Shown one piece after another: positions 1 to 7,067 of a DNA stretch of 40,714 nucleotides; position 1 is the stretch's first letter; each line of letters begins with the position of its first letter. The stretch is from Ruminococcus sp. (GTDB lineage: Bacteria; Bacillota; Clostridia; Oscillospirales; Ruminococcaceae). Made by a program: the position numbers and the translations under genes. The stretch covers positions 1 to 40,714 of the forward strand of contig JAFXVY010000012.1 of assembly GCA_017534595.1 (NCBI GenBank), in the 5' to 3' direction. The notes under the pieces were generated by a model. That model saw only the letters and a program-made list of their open reading frames with translations, did not search any database and was not told the origin of the DNA.

Positions 1-315
1 GGCCTTGTGCGGGCGACGAACAAGGGGAGGCCCTCTCTTGCAGGGCCTCCCCTCTTTAAAAACAGTCCACCGGACTGTTTTTAAATTCACCCCTCTCGGA
101 GCGCCCTACGGTAAGGGGAGTTTCGCCGTCTGCGGACGGCAACAAGGGGCGCCGCCCCTTGACCCCGCGAGCCTCTGGCGCGAGGCTCGACCGCGCGCTT
201 TATTTCGCTTCGCGGTTGGATCTTGCACTATGTTCAGCCCGCCGTCAAACCATGGTGCTTTCCTGCTCTCCATAATCCAAAGGCGGAACCGCGCCGTCCG
301 CGCCGAGGACCCGCG
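1..315. repeat. Hairpin-rich intergenic repeat block downstream of the 316-660 gene
   Basis: No convincing gene is seen here. On the minus strand, downstream of the small membrane protein gene, the block carries a divergent copy of the 3'-end hairpin element (about 145-224). It begins near the motif CGCGAAGCGAAAT and continues with stem-loops at 166-189, 145-161 and 126-141. Two terminator-like palindromes follow: 57-83 (12-bp stem, 3-base loop, A/T-rich outer ends) and 23-53 (12-bp stem, 7-base loop). Bases 291-313 are a 23-base exact match to 11403-11425. Short open frames crossing this block follow the repeats and have no protein-like features. Confidence 0.7.
57..83. terminator. Rho-independent, probably bidirectional terminator
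   Basis: A perfect 12-bp inverted repeat (arms TAAAAACAGTCC and GGACTGTTTTTA, loop ACC) has A tracts on one side and T tracts on the other. It could stop transcription from the minus-strand gene ending at 316 and from any plus-strand gene left of the window. Most of this call rests on stem and U-tract geometry. Confidence 0.6.
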
Positions 316-660
316 TTAGGACTGTTTCGTCATCTTGTGCTCTACCTCCGAACCCTCCTTGAGAGTCAGAGTGGACCAGAATTTCTTGTAGGTGTAATCC
401 TTGTCGATCAATGCGTCATCCTTGAAATCGATCGTTATTTTGTCATCCTCGATCGTGTATCTGAATTCGTAACTGTCTAAAGGCAGTATCATCGCGCCCT
501 CGCCGCCTTCGTCAAAACGGTAGGTCGTCACTCCGTCGATCGTCCACGTCCCTACTATGGAGCCGCCCGACAGCGCAAAAAACAGTATCACAAATATCAG
601 TCCCGCCGCAAGTACCGCGCATCCGGCACCCGCAAGCCTCATTTTAGTCTTCTTCTTCAT
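316..660 (-). CDS. Small membrane-anchored protein with a lipocalin-like domain
   Basis: The protein has 114 residues. A basic start (MKKKTKMR) is followed by one hydrophobic segment at about residues 9-32, which should anchor it in the membrane with the rest outside. Residues 34-110 begin SIVGTWTIDG and contain alternating beta-strand-like stretches. This pattern is typical of small lipocalin-like (DUF5640-type) domains in clostridial secreted proteins. No catalytic motif is visible. A GGAG sequence lies six bases before the ATG. The gene follows the large cohesin protein gene on the same strand, but a terminator lies between them, so it may have its own promoter. Function is unknown; the domain assignment rests on the GTW motif and is tentative. 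Confidence 0.7.
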   Translation of the reverse strand: MKKKTKMRLAGAGCAVLAAGLIFVILFFALSGGSIVGTWTIDGVTTYRFDEGGEGAMILPLDSYEFRYTIEDDKITIDFKDDALIDKDYTYKKFWSTLTLKEGSEVEHKMTKQS

Positions 661-670
661 ATCTGCTCCG

Positions 671-707
671 AAAAAAAGGCGGCTGCGGATTAGCCGCTGC
701 CGCCCTT
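671..707 (-). terminator. Terminator of the cohesin surface-protein gene
   Basis: On the minus strand an 11-bp stem with one mismatch (GGCGGCAGCGG / CCGCAGCCGCC, loop CTAAT) is followed by seven T residues. It lies 17 bases past the stop codon at 724, which suits a factor-independent terminator. Confidence 0.75.
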
Positions 708-723
708 TCTTAATGTGTCTTGA

Positions 724-3585
724 TTACTTCTTCTTCTTGACAACAACTGCGGTTGCTGCTGCGATCACCAGCGCGATAGCACCGGCTGCTGCGCCCGCTC
801 CGGTCTTCGGAGTGTTGTCGGTAGGCTTCTCTTCGGACTTCTCCTCGGGCTTCTGCTCATCTGCCTTGGCGACATTGAGCTTGGCCTCTGCGGTGCCCTT
901 CTCGAGAGTGAACTTAACGGTGTGCTCGCCCTCGCTCAGAGTTGCAAGATATGCAGCGGAGAAGGTCAGCTTCAGGCTGCCTGCCTCTGCGGTGTAGTTA
1001 GCAGCGTCAACGTCAGTGCCGTCAACTGCTACGCTCTTGAACTCGCTGAAGGTGAGGTCGTCGTCCTTGCTCCTGTTTACTACGAACTGTGCACCGTCGG
1101 TGGAACCCTGCTTCCAGGTAACATCGGATACGGTGTAGGTAACAGTGCCGAGTGCGGGAACAGTGTCAGTGATGGTCTGATTCTCGAGAGCAACGCCGAG
1201 AACGGTGATACCGTTAAACTCAGCAGTGTAGGTCTTGAAGCCATCTTCTGTATCGGTAGGATCCTTGCTGTCGGCCAGAACGCCTTCCTTGGCGTACATA
1301 TCGCCGTGGCCGGGATCGTTTCTGCAGATGATCACAGCGGTGCAGATCGTGCGGTCATCATTCCACTCATAGCGGTCACAGTAATAATCATGGTTGAGAG
1401 GATCAACGAGCTCTTCGAGTGTCTGAGTCTTGAAATCCTCGCTCTTGGTGAAGGTGTAGGTAGTGATCTTCTTGCCGCCTTCTTCGCAGGTAGGTGCGGG
1501 ATCGTAGGTAACGACGCCGGCAACATTCTCTTCCTCATAGCCGTCTTGGCACTTGGTGCAGTGATGAGCAGCTGTCAGAGAACCGTCCTCCTGGAGGAAG
1601 TACTCAGTCTCGCCCCAAACATGGCCTTCTGCCTTCTGATCCGTAACAACTATAGGACCATAGGAGAATTCCTTGTTGTTGAATGTGTAGGTGTAGGTAG
1701 TAGTGCCGTCAGTTCCGCAGGTTACGGGAACAGTCTTGATCTCAGGTACAGCAGTCTCAGACTCCTTGTGATCGGAATTTCTCGAGCATACGCGCTCAGC
1801 ATAAACGGAATGATCTTCGTTTTCCACATAAGTGGGTGCGCCGAACTGATGACCGAGAGCCCCTATAGGAACGACCTTGGGTTCAGCCTTGAAAGCTGTG
1901 TTGGTGAATGTAACGGTGTAGGTCTTTGAGCCGGCAGTTTCGCAGGTAGCGGGATCAGTTACCACACTGGACATTGCCTTCTCATACTGGCTGTGGTCGT
2001 TATTCTTATCGTTCTTGCAGGTGCGGGTAGCCTCGCAGTAAGAATAATCGTCAGCCCATGTATAAACGGGGTCATTCCAATCGTGCTCAAGAGCAGGATC
2101 ACCATCAACGGTCTTGGGATCCGCCTTGAAAGCAGTGTTGGTGAATTTTGCAGTGTAGACCTTCTGACCGGCCTTCTCACAGGTAGGAGCGATAATGGCC
2201 TCAGTGATCGTGCCGTCTGCAAGAGTTACTGTTTCTTCTTCAAAATGATCATGATTCCTCGAACAATAGCGAACAGCATAGCAAGAGCTGCCATCGTCAG
2301 CCCAAGTATAGGAAGGAGCTTCCCAGTCGTGTCCTGCGGCTGTTCCTGTTTCTTTATACTCTGTGTCGGGAAACCGGGCGTCATCAAAATCTACTTTATA
2401 AATTGTCTCGCCGGCAGTCTCGCAGTCGGGAGCAGTAGATTCCTTTACAGATGCCTTCGTTTCGGAAATGGTGTGAGTAGGATCGTTCTTGCAGATGAGG
2501 GTGGCTTTGCAAGACGAATGATCGGTGGTCCACTCATAAACAAGGTAGCCGTCCTCAACAGTGCCGGAGTAGTCGTGGCCCTTTGCAGGCTTGCCGTTTA
2601 CCTTATAGGTCTGCTTGGTGAATGTGCTGTCGCTGAAGGTTGCGGTGTACTCAGTGTAGCCTGCAGTTTCACAAGTCTCGGCAACGTCCTTCTTGGTAAC
2701 AGTACCTTCTTCGGTCTTGGGATGCTTGTTGTCCTTGTCATTAGCGCACTTGCAGGTAGCGGTGCACTTGTAACCGTCGCCGTCAGCTTCCCACTTATAC
2801 TCAGGCGTGCCCCAGCTGTGGTTGAGCTTCGGGATAATAACGGAGTTGTGATCAGTGATCTCATTGGCGCCGGTCTCGTCCTGGCTCCAGAAATCACAGC
2901 CTTCGCCGGTACACTTATAATAATCAGTGTTACCGTCTTCTTCGCAGGTAGCGGCCTTTGCAGGAACCAGAGTCATGGTATGGGTATGAGGCTCTTCGCC
3001 CTCTATGGTGATGACGCCTGCTACGAAATTGACATCGACAGGCTTCATGTCCTTGTCAATGGTATCCTCAGCCTCTTTGTCGCCATCTGTCGCTACTGTG
3101 ATGTTGTATGTGCCGTTGGGTGCGTTATCTCTTACAGCAAATCTAAGAGTTACAAGCTTACCGGTACCTTCATAGTTCGCAGGTATAGTGGTAGGCTCGC
3201 CGTCCTCATCCAGCTCAACATTGGTCGGGCTTCCGGCCATAAGAGTGAAAGGCGACGAATTATAATAGCCGTCGAGATCGGTGGGGGCTGTTGAGCCCTC
3301 ATAAAGCGGTGCGGGGGCCGTTTCAAACGGAACAACGGAGCCCTTGGTCAGCACCTTGATAAGCACCAGATTTTCGGTGTCCCAGGTGAAATCAAACTTG
3401 ACCACCATTACGCCCGAATTCTTTGTCAGGTCGACCGTAACGTCAACAGTCTCACCCCGTTTTCCTGTAGCACTTCCGAATGTGACAACAGTCTCATCGT
3501 CCCAGTCATAGGCAAAAGCCGTTGCAGGAACGAGAGTGAAGATCAGCATCAGAACCGTCAGGCACGAGATCAATCGTTTCTTCAT
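724..3585 (-). CDS. Secreted, probably wall-anchored cohesin protein with seven tandem Cys-rich repeats
   Basis: The protein has 953 residues from the ATG at 3585; the GTG four codons earlier sits on top of the ribosome site. A signal peptide (KKRLISCLTVLMLIF...ATAFA) comes first. Residues about 33-195 resemble a type I cohesin: VTFGSATGKRGETVDVTVDL, then VVKFDFTWD, GKLVTLRFAV and VAGVITIEG. A half unit and seven full units of about 70-80 residues follow. Each has Y-x-W, C-x-A-x3-C, an ATCE-x-AG-like turn, a YT-x-x-F strand and a closing GHDW-like motif. An Ig-like X2-type module (FKSVAVDG ... NYTAEAGS ... LSEGEHTVKF) precedes a Lys/Glu/Pro stretch. The C-terminus has TPKTG, a hydrophobic helix and KKKK, a non-canonical sortase signal. 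It probably displays dockerin proteins at the cell surface; its partners are unknown. Confidence 0.85.
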   Translation of the reverse strand: MKKRLISCLTVLMLIFTLVPATAFAYDWDDETVVTFGSATGKRGETVDVTVDLTKNSGVMVVKFDFTWDTENLVLIKVLTKGSVVPFETAPAPLYEGSTAPTDLDGYYNSSPFTLMAGSPTNVELDEDGEPTTIPANYEGTGKLVTLRFAVRDNAPNGTYNITVATDGDKEAEDTIDKDMKPVDVNFVAGVITIEGEEPHTHTMTLVPAKAATCEEDGNTDYYKCTGEGCDFWSQDETGANEITDHNSVIIPKLNHSWGTPEYKWEADGDGYKCTATCKCANDKDNKHPKTEEGTVTKKDVAETCETAGYTEYTATFSDSTFTKQTYKVNGKPAKGHDYSGTVEDGYLVYEWTTDHSSCKATLICKNDPTHTISETKASVKESTAPDCETAGETIYKVDFDDARFPDTEYKETGTAAGHDWEAPSYTWADDGSSCYAVRYCSRNHDHFEEETVTLADGTITEAIIAPTCEKAGQKVYTAKFTNTAFKADPKTVDGDPALEHDWNDPVYTWADDYSYCEATRTCKNDKNNDHSQYEKAMSSVVTDPATCETAGSKTYTVTFTNTAFKAEPKVVPIGALGHQFGAPTYVENEDHSVYAERVCSRNSDHKESETAVPEIKTVPVTCGTDGTTTYTYTFNNKEFSYGPIVVTDQKAEGHVWGETEYFLQEDGSLTAAHHCTKCQDGYEEENVAGVVTYDPAPTCEEGGKKITTYTFTKSEDFKTQTLEELVDPLNHDYYCDRYEWNDDRTICTAVIICRNDPGHGDMYAKEGVLADSKDPTDTEDGFKTYTAEFNGITVLGVALENQTITDTVPALGTVTYTVSDVTWKQGSTDGAQFVVNRSKDDDLTFSEFKSVAVDGTDVDAANYTAEAGSLKLTFSAAYLATLSEGEHTVKFTLEKGTAEAKLNVAKADEQKPEEKSEEKPTDNTPKTGAGAAAGAIALVIAAATAVVVKKKK

Positions 3586-3849
3586 GTTTCTATCCACTCC
3601 TTTGCGCAGTTATGCGCGTTTTTTTGCCGGATACCCTCCTCCCGGCTTTCTACGGAAGACTATTCTTTGATATAGGATAGTCGTTCATGATATATTATAC
3701 TATACTTTTTCAGGTTTGGCTACCCCTAAACGCGATTATAAATATAAACTTTTTGTGAACAGTTCAAAAAAGTGTACACATTTTTGTGCAAAATACTATA
3801 TTATTTCTTCATTTTTGGGATATCCTGCGAAATCGGTTTCACGGCGGTG
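3586..3849 (-). promoter_or_regulatory. Leader and promoter region of the cohesin protein gene
   Basis: Reading the minus strand, a TATAAT box sits at 3699-3694, but the sequence 17 bases upstream is a poor -35, so the promoter is only a candidate. The leader contains a small inverted repeat (GACTAT ... ATAGTC, about 3657-3684). The ribosome site AAAGGAG lies 11 bases before the ATG. Further upstream is the A/T-rich stretch with GAACTGTTC near 3750. No gene is seen in these 264 bases. Confidence 0.4.
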
Positions 3850-4293
3850 TTACCGAATGATACAGTACACCGCCCCGACCGTCACTCCGGCAAGGGAGCC
3901 GTAGAGTATCACCGGCCCCGCGATCGAGAAGAGCTTTACTCCCAGCCCGGTGACGAGCCCCTCCGTGCGGAACTCTATGGCGGGCGCCGCGACTGCGTTT
4001 GCGAATCCCGTTATCGGCACGAGAGTACCCGCGCCGCCGTGTTTAGCTATCCTCCCGTAGACCCCGAGGGCGGTCAGTATCACCGACAGAGCGATAAGCG
4101 TCAGCGACACCGCCGCGGAGACGGTCTTCTCCCCGAGCCCGAGGGCGGAATACCCCTCCGAGAGCGCCTGCCCGAGGGTACAGATCCCCCCGCCGATCAT
4201 AAACGCCTTGACGCAGTTGTGTACCGTCTCCGAATTGCGCGAAGCCCGCCTGTACATTCTCTCATACTCCGAAACAGTCATATCCAGCTTCAT
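3850..4293 (-). CDS. spoVAC: Stage V sporulation protein AC
   Basis: SpoVAC is one of the inner-membrane proteins that move dipicolinic acid into the forespore and release it at germination. The 147-residue product matches the family in length. It shows the signature GGGICTLGQ near residue 35, HGGAGTLVPITGFANAVAAP near 85-104, and AIEFRTEG, with several membrane helices. The ATG at 4293 is chosen because GGGAGG lies five bases before it; upstream in-frame starts run into repeat DNA. The usual partners spoVAD and spoVAE are absent on both sides, so this is a solitary copy. SpoVAE-type proteins share the TGF motif, but the AIEFRTEG segment fits SpoVAC better. Confidence 0.9.
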   Translation of the reverse strand: MKLDMTVSEYERMYRRASRNSETVHNCVKAFMIGGGICTLGQALSEGYSALGLGEKTVSAAVSLTLIALSVILTALGVYGRIAKHGGAGTLVPITGFANAVAAPAIEFRTEGLVTGLGVKLFSIAGPVILYGSLAGVTVGAVYCIIR

Positions 4294-4308
4294 AAAAACC
4301 TCCCGTAT

Positions 4309-4352
4309 CAAAGATCCGTCCGCGCAGCGGAAACCTTCATTATTCATTGTTC
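4309..4352. repeat. Dispersed repeat, short copy (Rum-tail copy 1)
   Basis: Bases 4313-4331 match, base for base, the reverse complement of 15372-15390 (motif GATCCGTCCGCGCAGCGGA). The copy ends in an ATTATTCATTGTT tail like those at 5540-5560 and 15420-15440. It lies in the 5' region of spoVAC and probably forms part of its leader. Confidence 0.55.
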
Positions 4353-4451
4353 ACCGAGCGCCGCCGCCCCGATCTGTATTCATTATAGCACGCCAGAGTT
4401 CGGGCTAATCACAAAACCGGCAAGAAAATCAGCAGCGGCGCGTTTCCCCTC

Positions 4452-4480
4452 TTGAAATTTACCGAGGAATATGTTATTAT
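4452..4480 (+). promoter_or_regulatory. SigA-type promoter of the exonuclease gene
   Basis: TTGAAA at 4452-4457 and TATTAT at 4475-4480 are separated by 17 bases. The start codon lies 55 bases downstream. A TATAAT-like box overlaps a few bases later (4480-4485) and could serve instead. Confidence 0.55.
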
Positions 4481-4535
4481 ATAATGTGGTATGTAATATC
4501 GGCTCGGATAAGGCCGGAAGAAGGGAGGCGGAAGC

Positions 4536-5495
4536 TTGAACAGCATAGGGTCTGATAATATCTGCTTCGCGGATTTTGAGTTCACCTGCGGTTTCTATGA
4601 CGATAAGGCAAGGAGCGAGCTGCTCAGCGTCGGGCTCGTGTTCTGTTCGGCGGATCACACCGTCCTCGAGACCTTCTACCGCACCGTGCGCCCCTGTATC
4701 CGCCGCAAGCTCACAAAGCAGTGCCGTAAGCTAACCAAGCTCACGCAGGAGGAAATAGACGCCTCGGTGGACTCCGATATCGTCATGGCGGAGGTCATGA
4801 GGCTCGTAAAGAAGCACGGTATCTCCGAGATAGGCGTGTGGGGCAACTTCGACCGCCCCGGGCTGCTCTCAGATATCAGGCAGCACGCCCGCGCAGGGCT
4901 CAGCGCCCCCAATGTCAGCAAGGTGCTCAGGCTCGTAAGGGATATCCAGAACGAAACGATCAGAGCCATGAACCTCCCGCAGGCAATAAATATCAAGGAT
5001 CTCGCCTCGGCCTTCGGCTATGTCCCCGAGTCGGGGACCTTCCATAACGCCCTCAACGACGCTATGGCGCTCTATACAGTATCAAAGGCCGTCCATACGA
5101 CGGATATTTTCAGCTGTGAGGGCTTTCTCGCGCTCCGGCAGCAGCGCCTCGACAAGATCGAAGCGGACAAGCGTGCCGCCGAGGAGCGCCGCCGCCAGCT
5201 GACGCTGCTCATCCCCTTCACGCCGCGTGAGCAGACCTTCTTCGGCAAGCTGACCTCCGAGGCAGACAGGGAGGATTATCTGCGGCTGCGCTTCCGGATA
5301 ATGAATATGTTCCAGCGCTTCCCGTCGGAGGAGAGCTTCAAGTTCATCATCCGCCACGCCCCCCGCAGAACAGGCATCGCCGCCGCATCCAAGTTCGATC
5401 CCAACCGCTACCCCGGCGCCGACGTCATAGATTTCGACCGCACCGACTTCGACCGCATCCTGCTCTCCGAGAGCCGCCGCCGCCAGCCGGTGTAA
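4536..5495 (+). CDS. DEDDh-type 3'-5' exonuclease
   Basis: The 319-residue protein starts with TTG, supported by GGGAGG eight bases upstream. Residues 8-185 form an RNase T/DnaQ-like fold. ADFEFTCGFYD near residue 12 supplies the first acidic pair, LTQEEIDAS the usual middle segment, GVWGNFDRPGL the second aspartate motif, and HNALNDAMALY the histidine and last aspartate. This family removes nucleotides from 3' ends of RNA or DNA; which substrate is used here cannot be told. Residues about 200-319 are an Arg-rich extension with no recognised domain, unlike the compact KapD/Eri-1-like proteins. The gene has its own promoter and is divergent from spoVAC. A role in small-RNA or repair metabolism is open. 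Confidence 0.85.
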   Translation: MNSIGSDNICFADFEFTCGFYDDKARSELLSVGLVFCSADHTVLETFYRTVRPCIRRKLTKQCRKLTKLTQEEIDASVDSDIVMAEVMRLVKKHGISEIGVWGNFDRPGLLSDIRQHARAGLSAPNVSKVLRLVRDIQNETIRAMNLPQAINIKDLASAFGYVPESGTFHNALNDAMALYTVSKAVHTTDIFSCEGFLALRQQRLDKIEADKRAAEERRRQLTLLIPFTPREQTFFGKLTSEADREDYLRLRFRIMNMFQRFPSEESFKFIIRHAPRRTGIAAASKFDPNRYPGADVIDFDRTDFDRILLSESRRRQPV

Positions 5496-5499
5496 CAAT

Positions 5500-5565
5500 G
5501 CACAGCGTCTGAACGGACATCCCGTGCGCCTCCGGCGCACACCTCAATTATTCATCAGTATTTAT
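5500..5565. repeat. Dispersed repeat, copy 2 (hairpin plus ATTATTCAT tail)
   Basis: The segment AATGCACAGCGTC, the hairpin GTGCGCC-TCC-GGCGCAC (5524-5540) and the tail ACCTCAATTATTCATCAG resemble the arrangement at 15340-15441 and 37650-37750. It fills the gap between the exonuclease gene and the next operon. The hairpin could also act as a weak terminator, but no T tract follows. Confidence 0.5.
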
Positions 5566-5590
5566 TTTTCACTATTATAGGAGGGATAAT

Positions 5591-6652
5591 ATGCCAATAC
5601 CTTTTCTGATCGGCGGACTCGCGTCGATAATGGGGAAAAACAAAAACAATTCCGTCAAGGAGGCAGTCAAGAGGCATAACGGCAACCTCGAGAAGCTCCG
5701 GATCAAGGAGGCCGACTGCACTCAGGCCATGCAGCTGCTCAGAGACGAGAAGACCAACTCGCTCAAGGCGCTCGGCAGCGTTGCACAGCGGACTTCCGAG
5801 TATCAGAACAAGCCCGATTTCGGCTATATCAGCTTCTCGAACGTAAGGCTGCTGCCCTATGACGAGGAGCAGCTGACCAAGGCCGCCTCGGATACCGATT
5901 GGTTTCTGAGCAGCCTCCGGGACGACGCCGGCAGCTATCTGATCGAGAATGCCGCCTCCATAACCATCTCCGAGGATGCCGACAAGGCCTGGAACGAGAT
6001 GGCAGAGGCCGAGAAGAAAATCTATAAGAGCTTCGAGTATTACGATAAGGTGCAGATCCTTGCCGAGCAGCTCACCGTCTCGATGGCGGCGGTAAGAGAC
6101 CTCCTCGAGAAGCATATCGGCGTCCTTGACGCTTTCAAGCAGAAAAACGGCAAGACCGACTGGAACTCCTTCAACGATACCGAGCGCTTTGCCGTTCAGA
6201 ATACCGTTCAGCTCGCCTCTATGCTCTATGAGATGTGTACCGTCTCCGTTATCAAGGAGAAGGAGGGCGAGGACGACCTCGAATGGATCAACCGCAGCGA
6301 GGTCCGCGCCGTTATGGATAAGGCCGAAGCCCTGTGCGACAACAAGGGCTTTGAGTATAACGACGACACCTACGACGTTATCCTCCGCGGCGACGCAAAG
6401 AGCTATTTCTCCTACCGTTACCGCCTCGAGGACAGGCTCGTCCAGATGCTCCCCATAGCTCCCGGCGAGGCCGCACCGATCCTCGAGAAGCTCCGCATGA
6501 ACGCCAACGTCTCAATAGCGCAGGACGTTACCCACCTCCATGCAAGAGCCGTCCTCGACAGGCTGCGCGATATCGACATCAAGTCCCAACGCGTGCCCTC
6601 TCCCGACGAGAAAAGCATATTCTATATCGAACTTGTAAGAAAGGAAGTATAA
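5591..6652 (+). CDS. Protein of unknown function, first gene of a four-gene run
   Basis: I do not recognise this 353-residue protein. GGAGGG precedes the ATG by six bases. The N-terminus (MPIPFLIGGLASIMG) is hydrophobic but short, followed by a charged helical stretch (residues 18-60) that could form a coiled coil. The middle is rich in Glu, Asp and Lys. The C-terminal region (about 285-345) has amphipathic helices and a short strand pattern ending in SIFYIELVRKE. No signal peptide or catalytic motif is evident, so a cytosolic or membrane-peripheral protein is likely. Only three bases separate it from the TerB-like gene, so the two are almost surely co-translated and may act together. Confidence 0.6.
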   Translation: MPIPFLIGGLASIMGKNKNNSVKEAVKRHNGNLEKLRIKEADCTQAMQLLRDEKTNSLKALGSVAQRTSEYQNKPDFGYISFSNVRLLPYDEEQLTKAASDTDWFLSSLRDDAGSYLIENAASITISEDADKAWNEMAEAEKKIYKSFEYYDKVQILAEQLTVSMAAVRDLLEKHIGVLDAFKQKNGKTDWNSFNDTERFAVQNTVQLASMLYEMCTVSVIKEKEGEDDLEWINRSEVRAVMDKAEALCDNKGFEYNDDTYDVILRGDAKSYFSYRYRLEDRLVQMLPIAPGEAAPILEKLRMNANVSIAQDVTHLHARAVLDRLRDIDIKSQRVPSPDEKSIFYIELVRKEV

Positions 6653-6655
6653 ACC

Positions 6656-7057
6656 ATGTTTCTGAACAGACTTTCATCCGAGCAGAAGGAGCTCTTCCTT
6701 GATATCTGCATCCATGCCTCCAAGTCCAACGACAATTTCTCCGACGAGGAAAAGCTCGTTATCGAGCAGTACTGCGACGAGATGCACATAGACGTCCGCT
6801 TCGACGAGAACAACCCCGCCGACGAGGCCGCCGCCAAGCTCGCAGAGCTCAGCACCCCCACCGACCAGCGTATAATCCTGCTCGAGACCGCTTCCCTGCT
6901 GCTCTCGGACAACACATACGACGAGGACGAGAGAGCTTTCTACGAGAGCCTCGCCGCCAAGCTCGGCGTTTCCCGCGAGCAGGCAGATTCCGTGATCCCC
7001 ATGATCGGTGAGCTCACCGACCTCTACGGCAGGATCAACGAGTTCGTTTTCGGATGA
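6656..7057 (+). CDS. TerB-like acidic helical protein
   Basis: The 133-residue protein is all helical and very acidic. It looks like the TerB/DjlA-N fold: a first helix pair LFLDICIHASKSNDNFSDEE, then a second copy-like segment LLLSDNTYDEDERAFYESLA, each with the acidic turn expected for a divalent-metal site. TerB domains occur in stress and membrane-surveillance systems and often accompany unknown partners. The gene follows the 353-residue protein by three bases and precedes a lipoprotein gene by ten bases. The ribosome site is GAAAGGAAG. The assignment rests on the repeated D/E-rich helix-turn pattern and size; its biochemical role is unknown. Confidence 0.7.
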   Translation: MFLNRLSSEQKELFLDICIHASKSNDNFSDEEKLVIEQYCDEMHIDVRFDENNPADEAAAKLAELSTPTDQRIILLETASLLLSDNTYDEDERAFYESLAAKLGVSREQADSVIPMIGELTDLYGRINEFVFG

Positions 7058-7067
7058 CGGCTGAGCT

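Noticed and set aside
5-319. A gene at the left edge of the window
   Set aside because: The open frame follows stacked hairpins and repeats, and its translation has no protein-like pattern.
922-3294. Long plus-strand frames opposite the cohesin protein
   Set aside because: They reflect the tandem repeats of the real gene; the repeated hydrophobic runs are an artefact of those repeats.
3741-3760. A LexA site at GAACTGTTC upstream of the cohesin gene
   Set aside because: The half sites overlap with too short a spacer for LexA.
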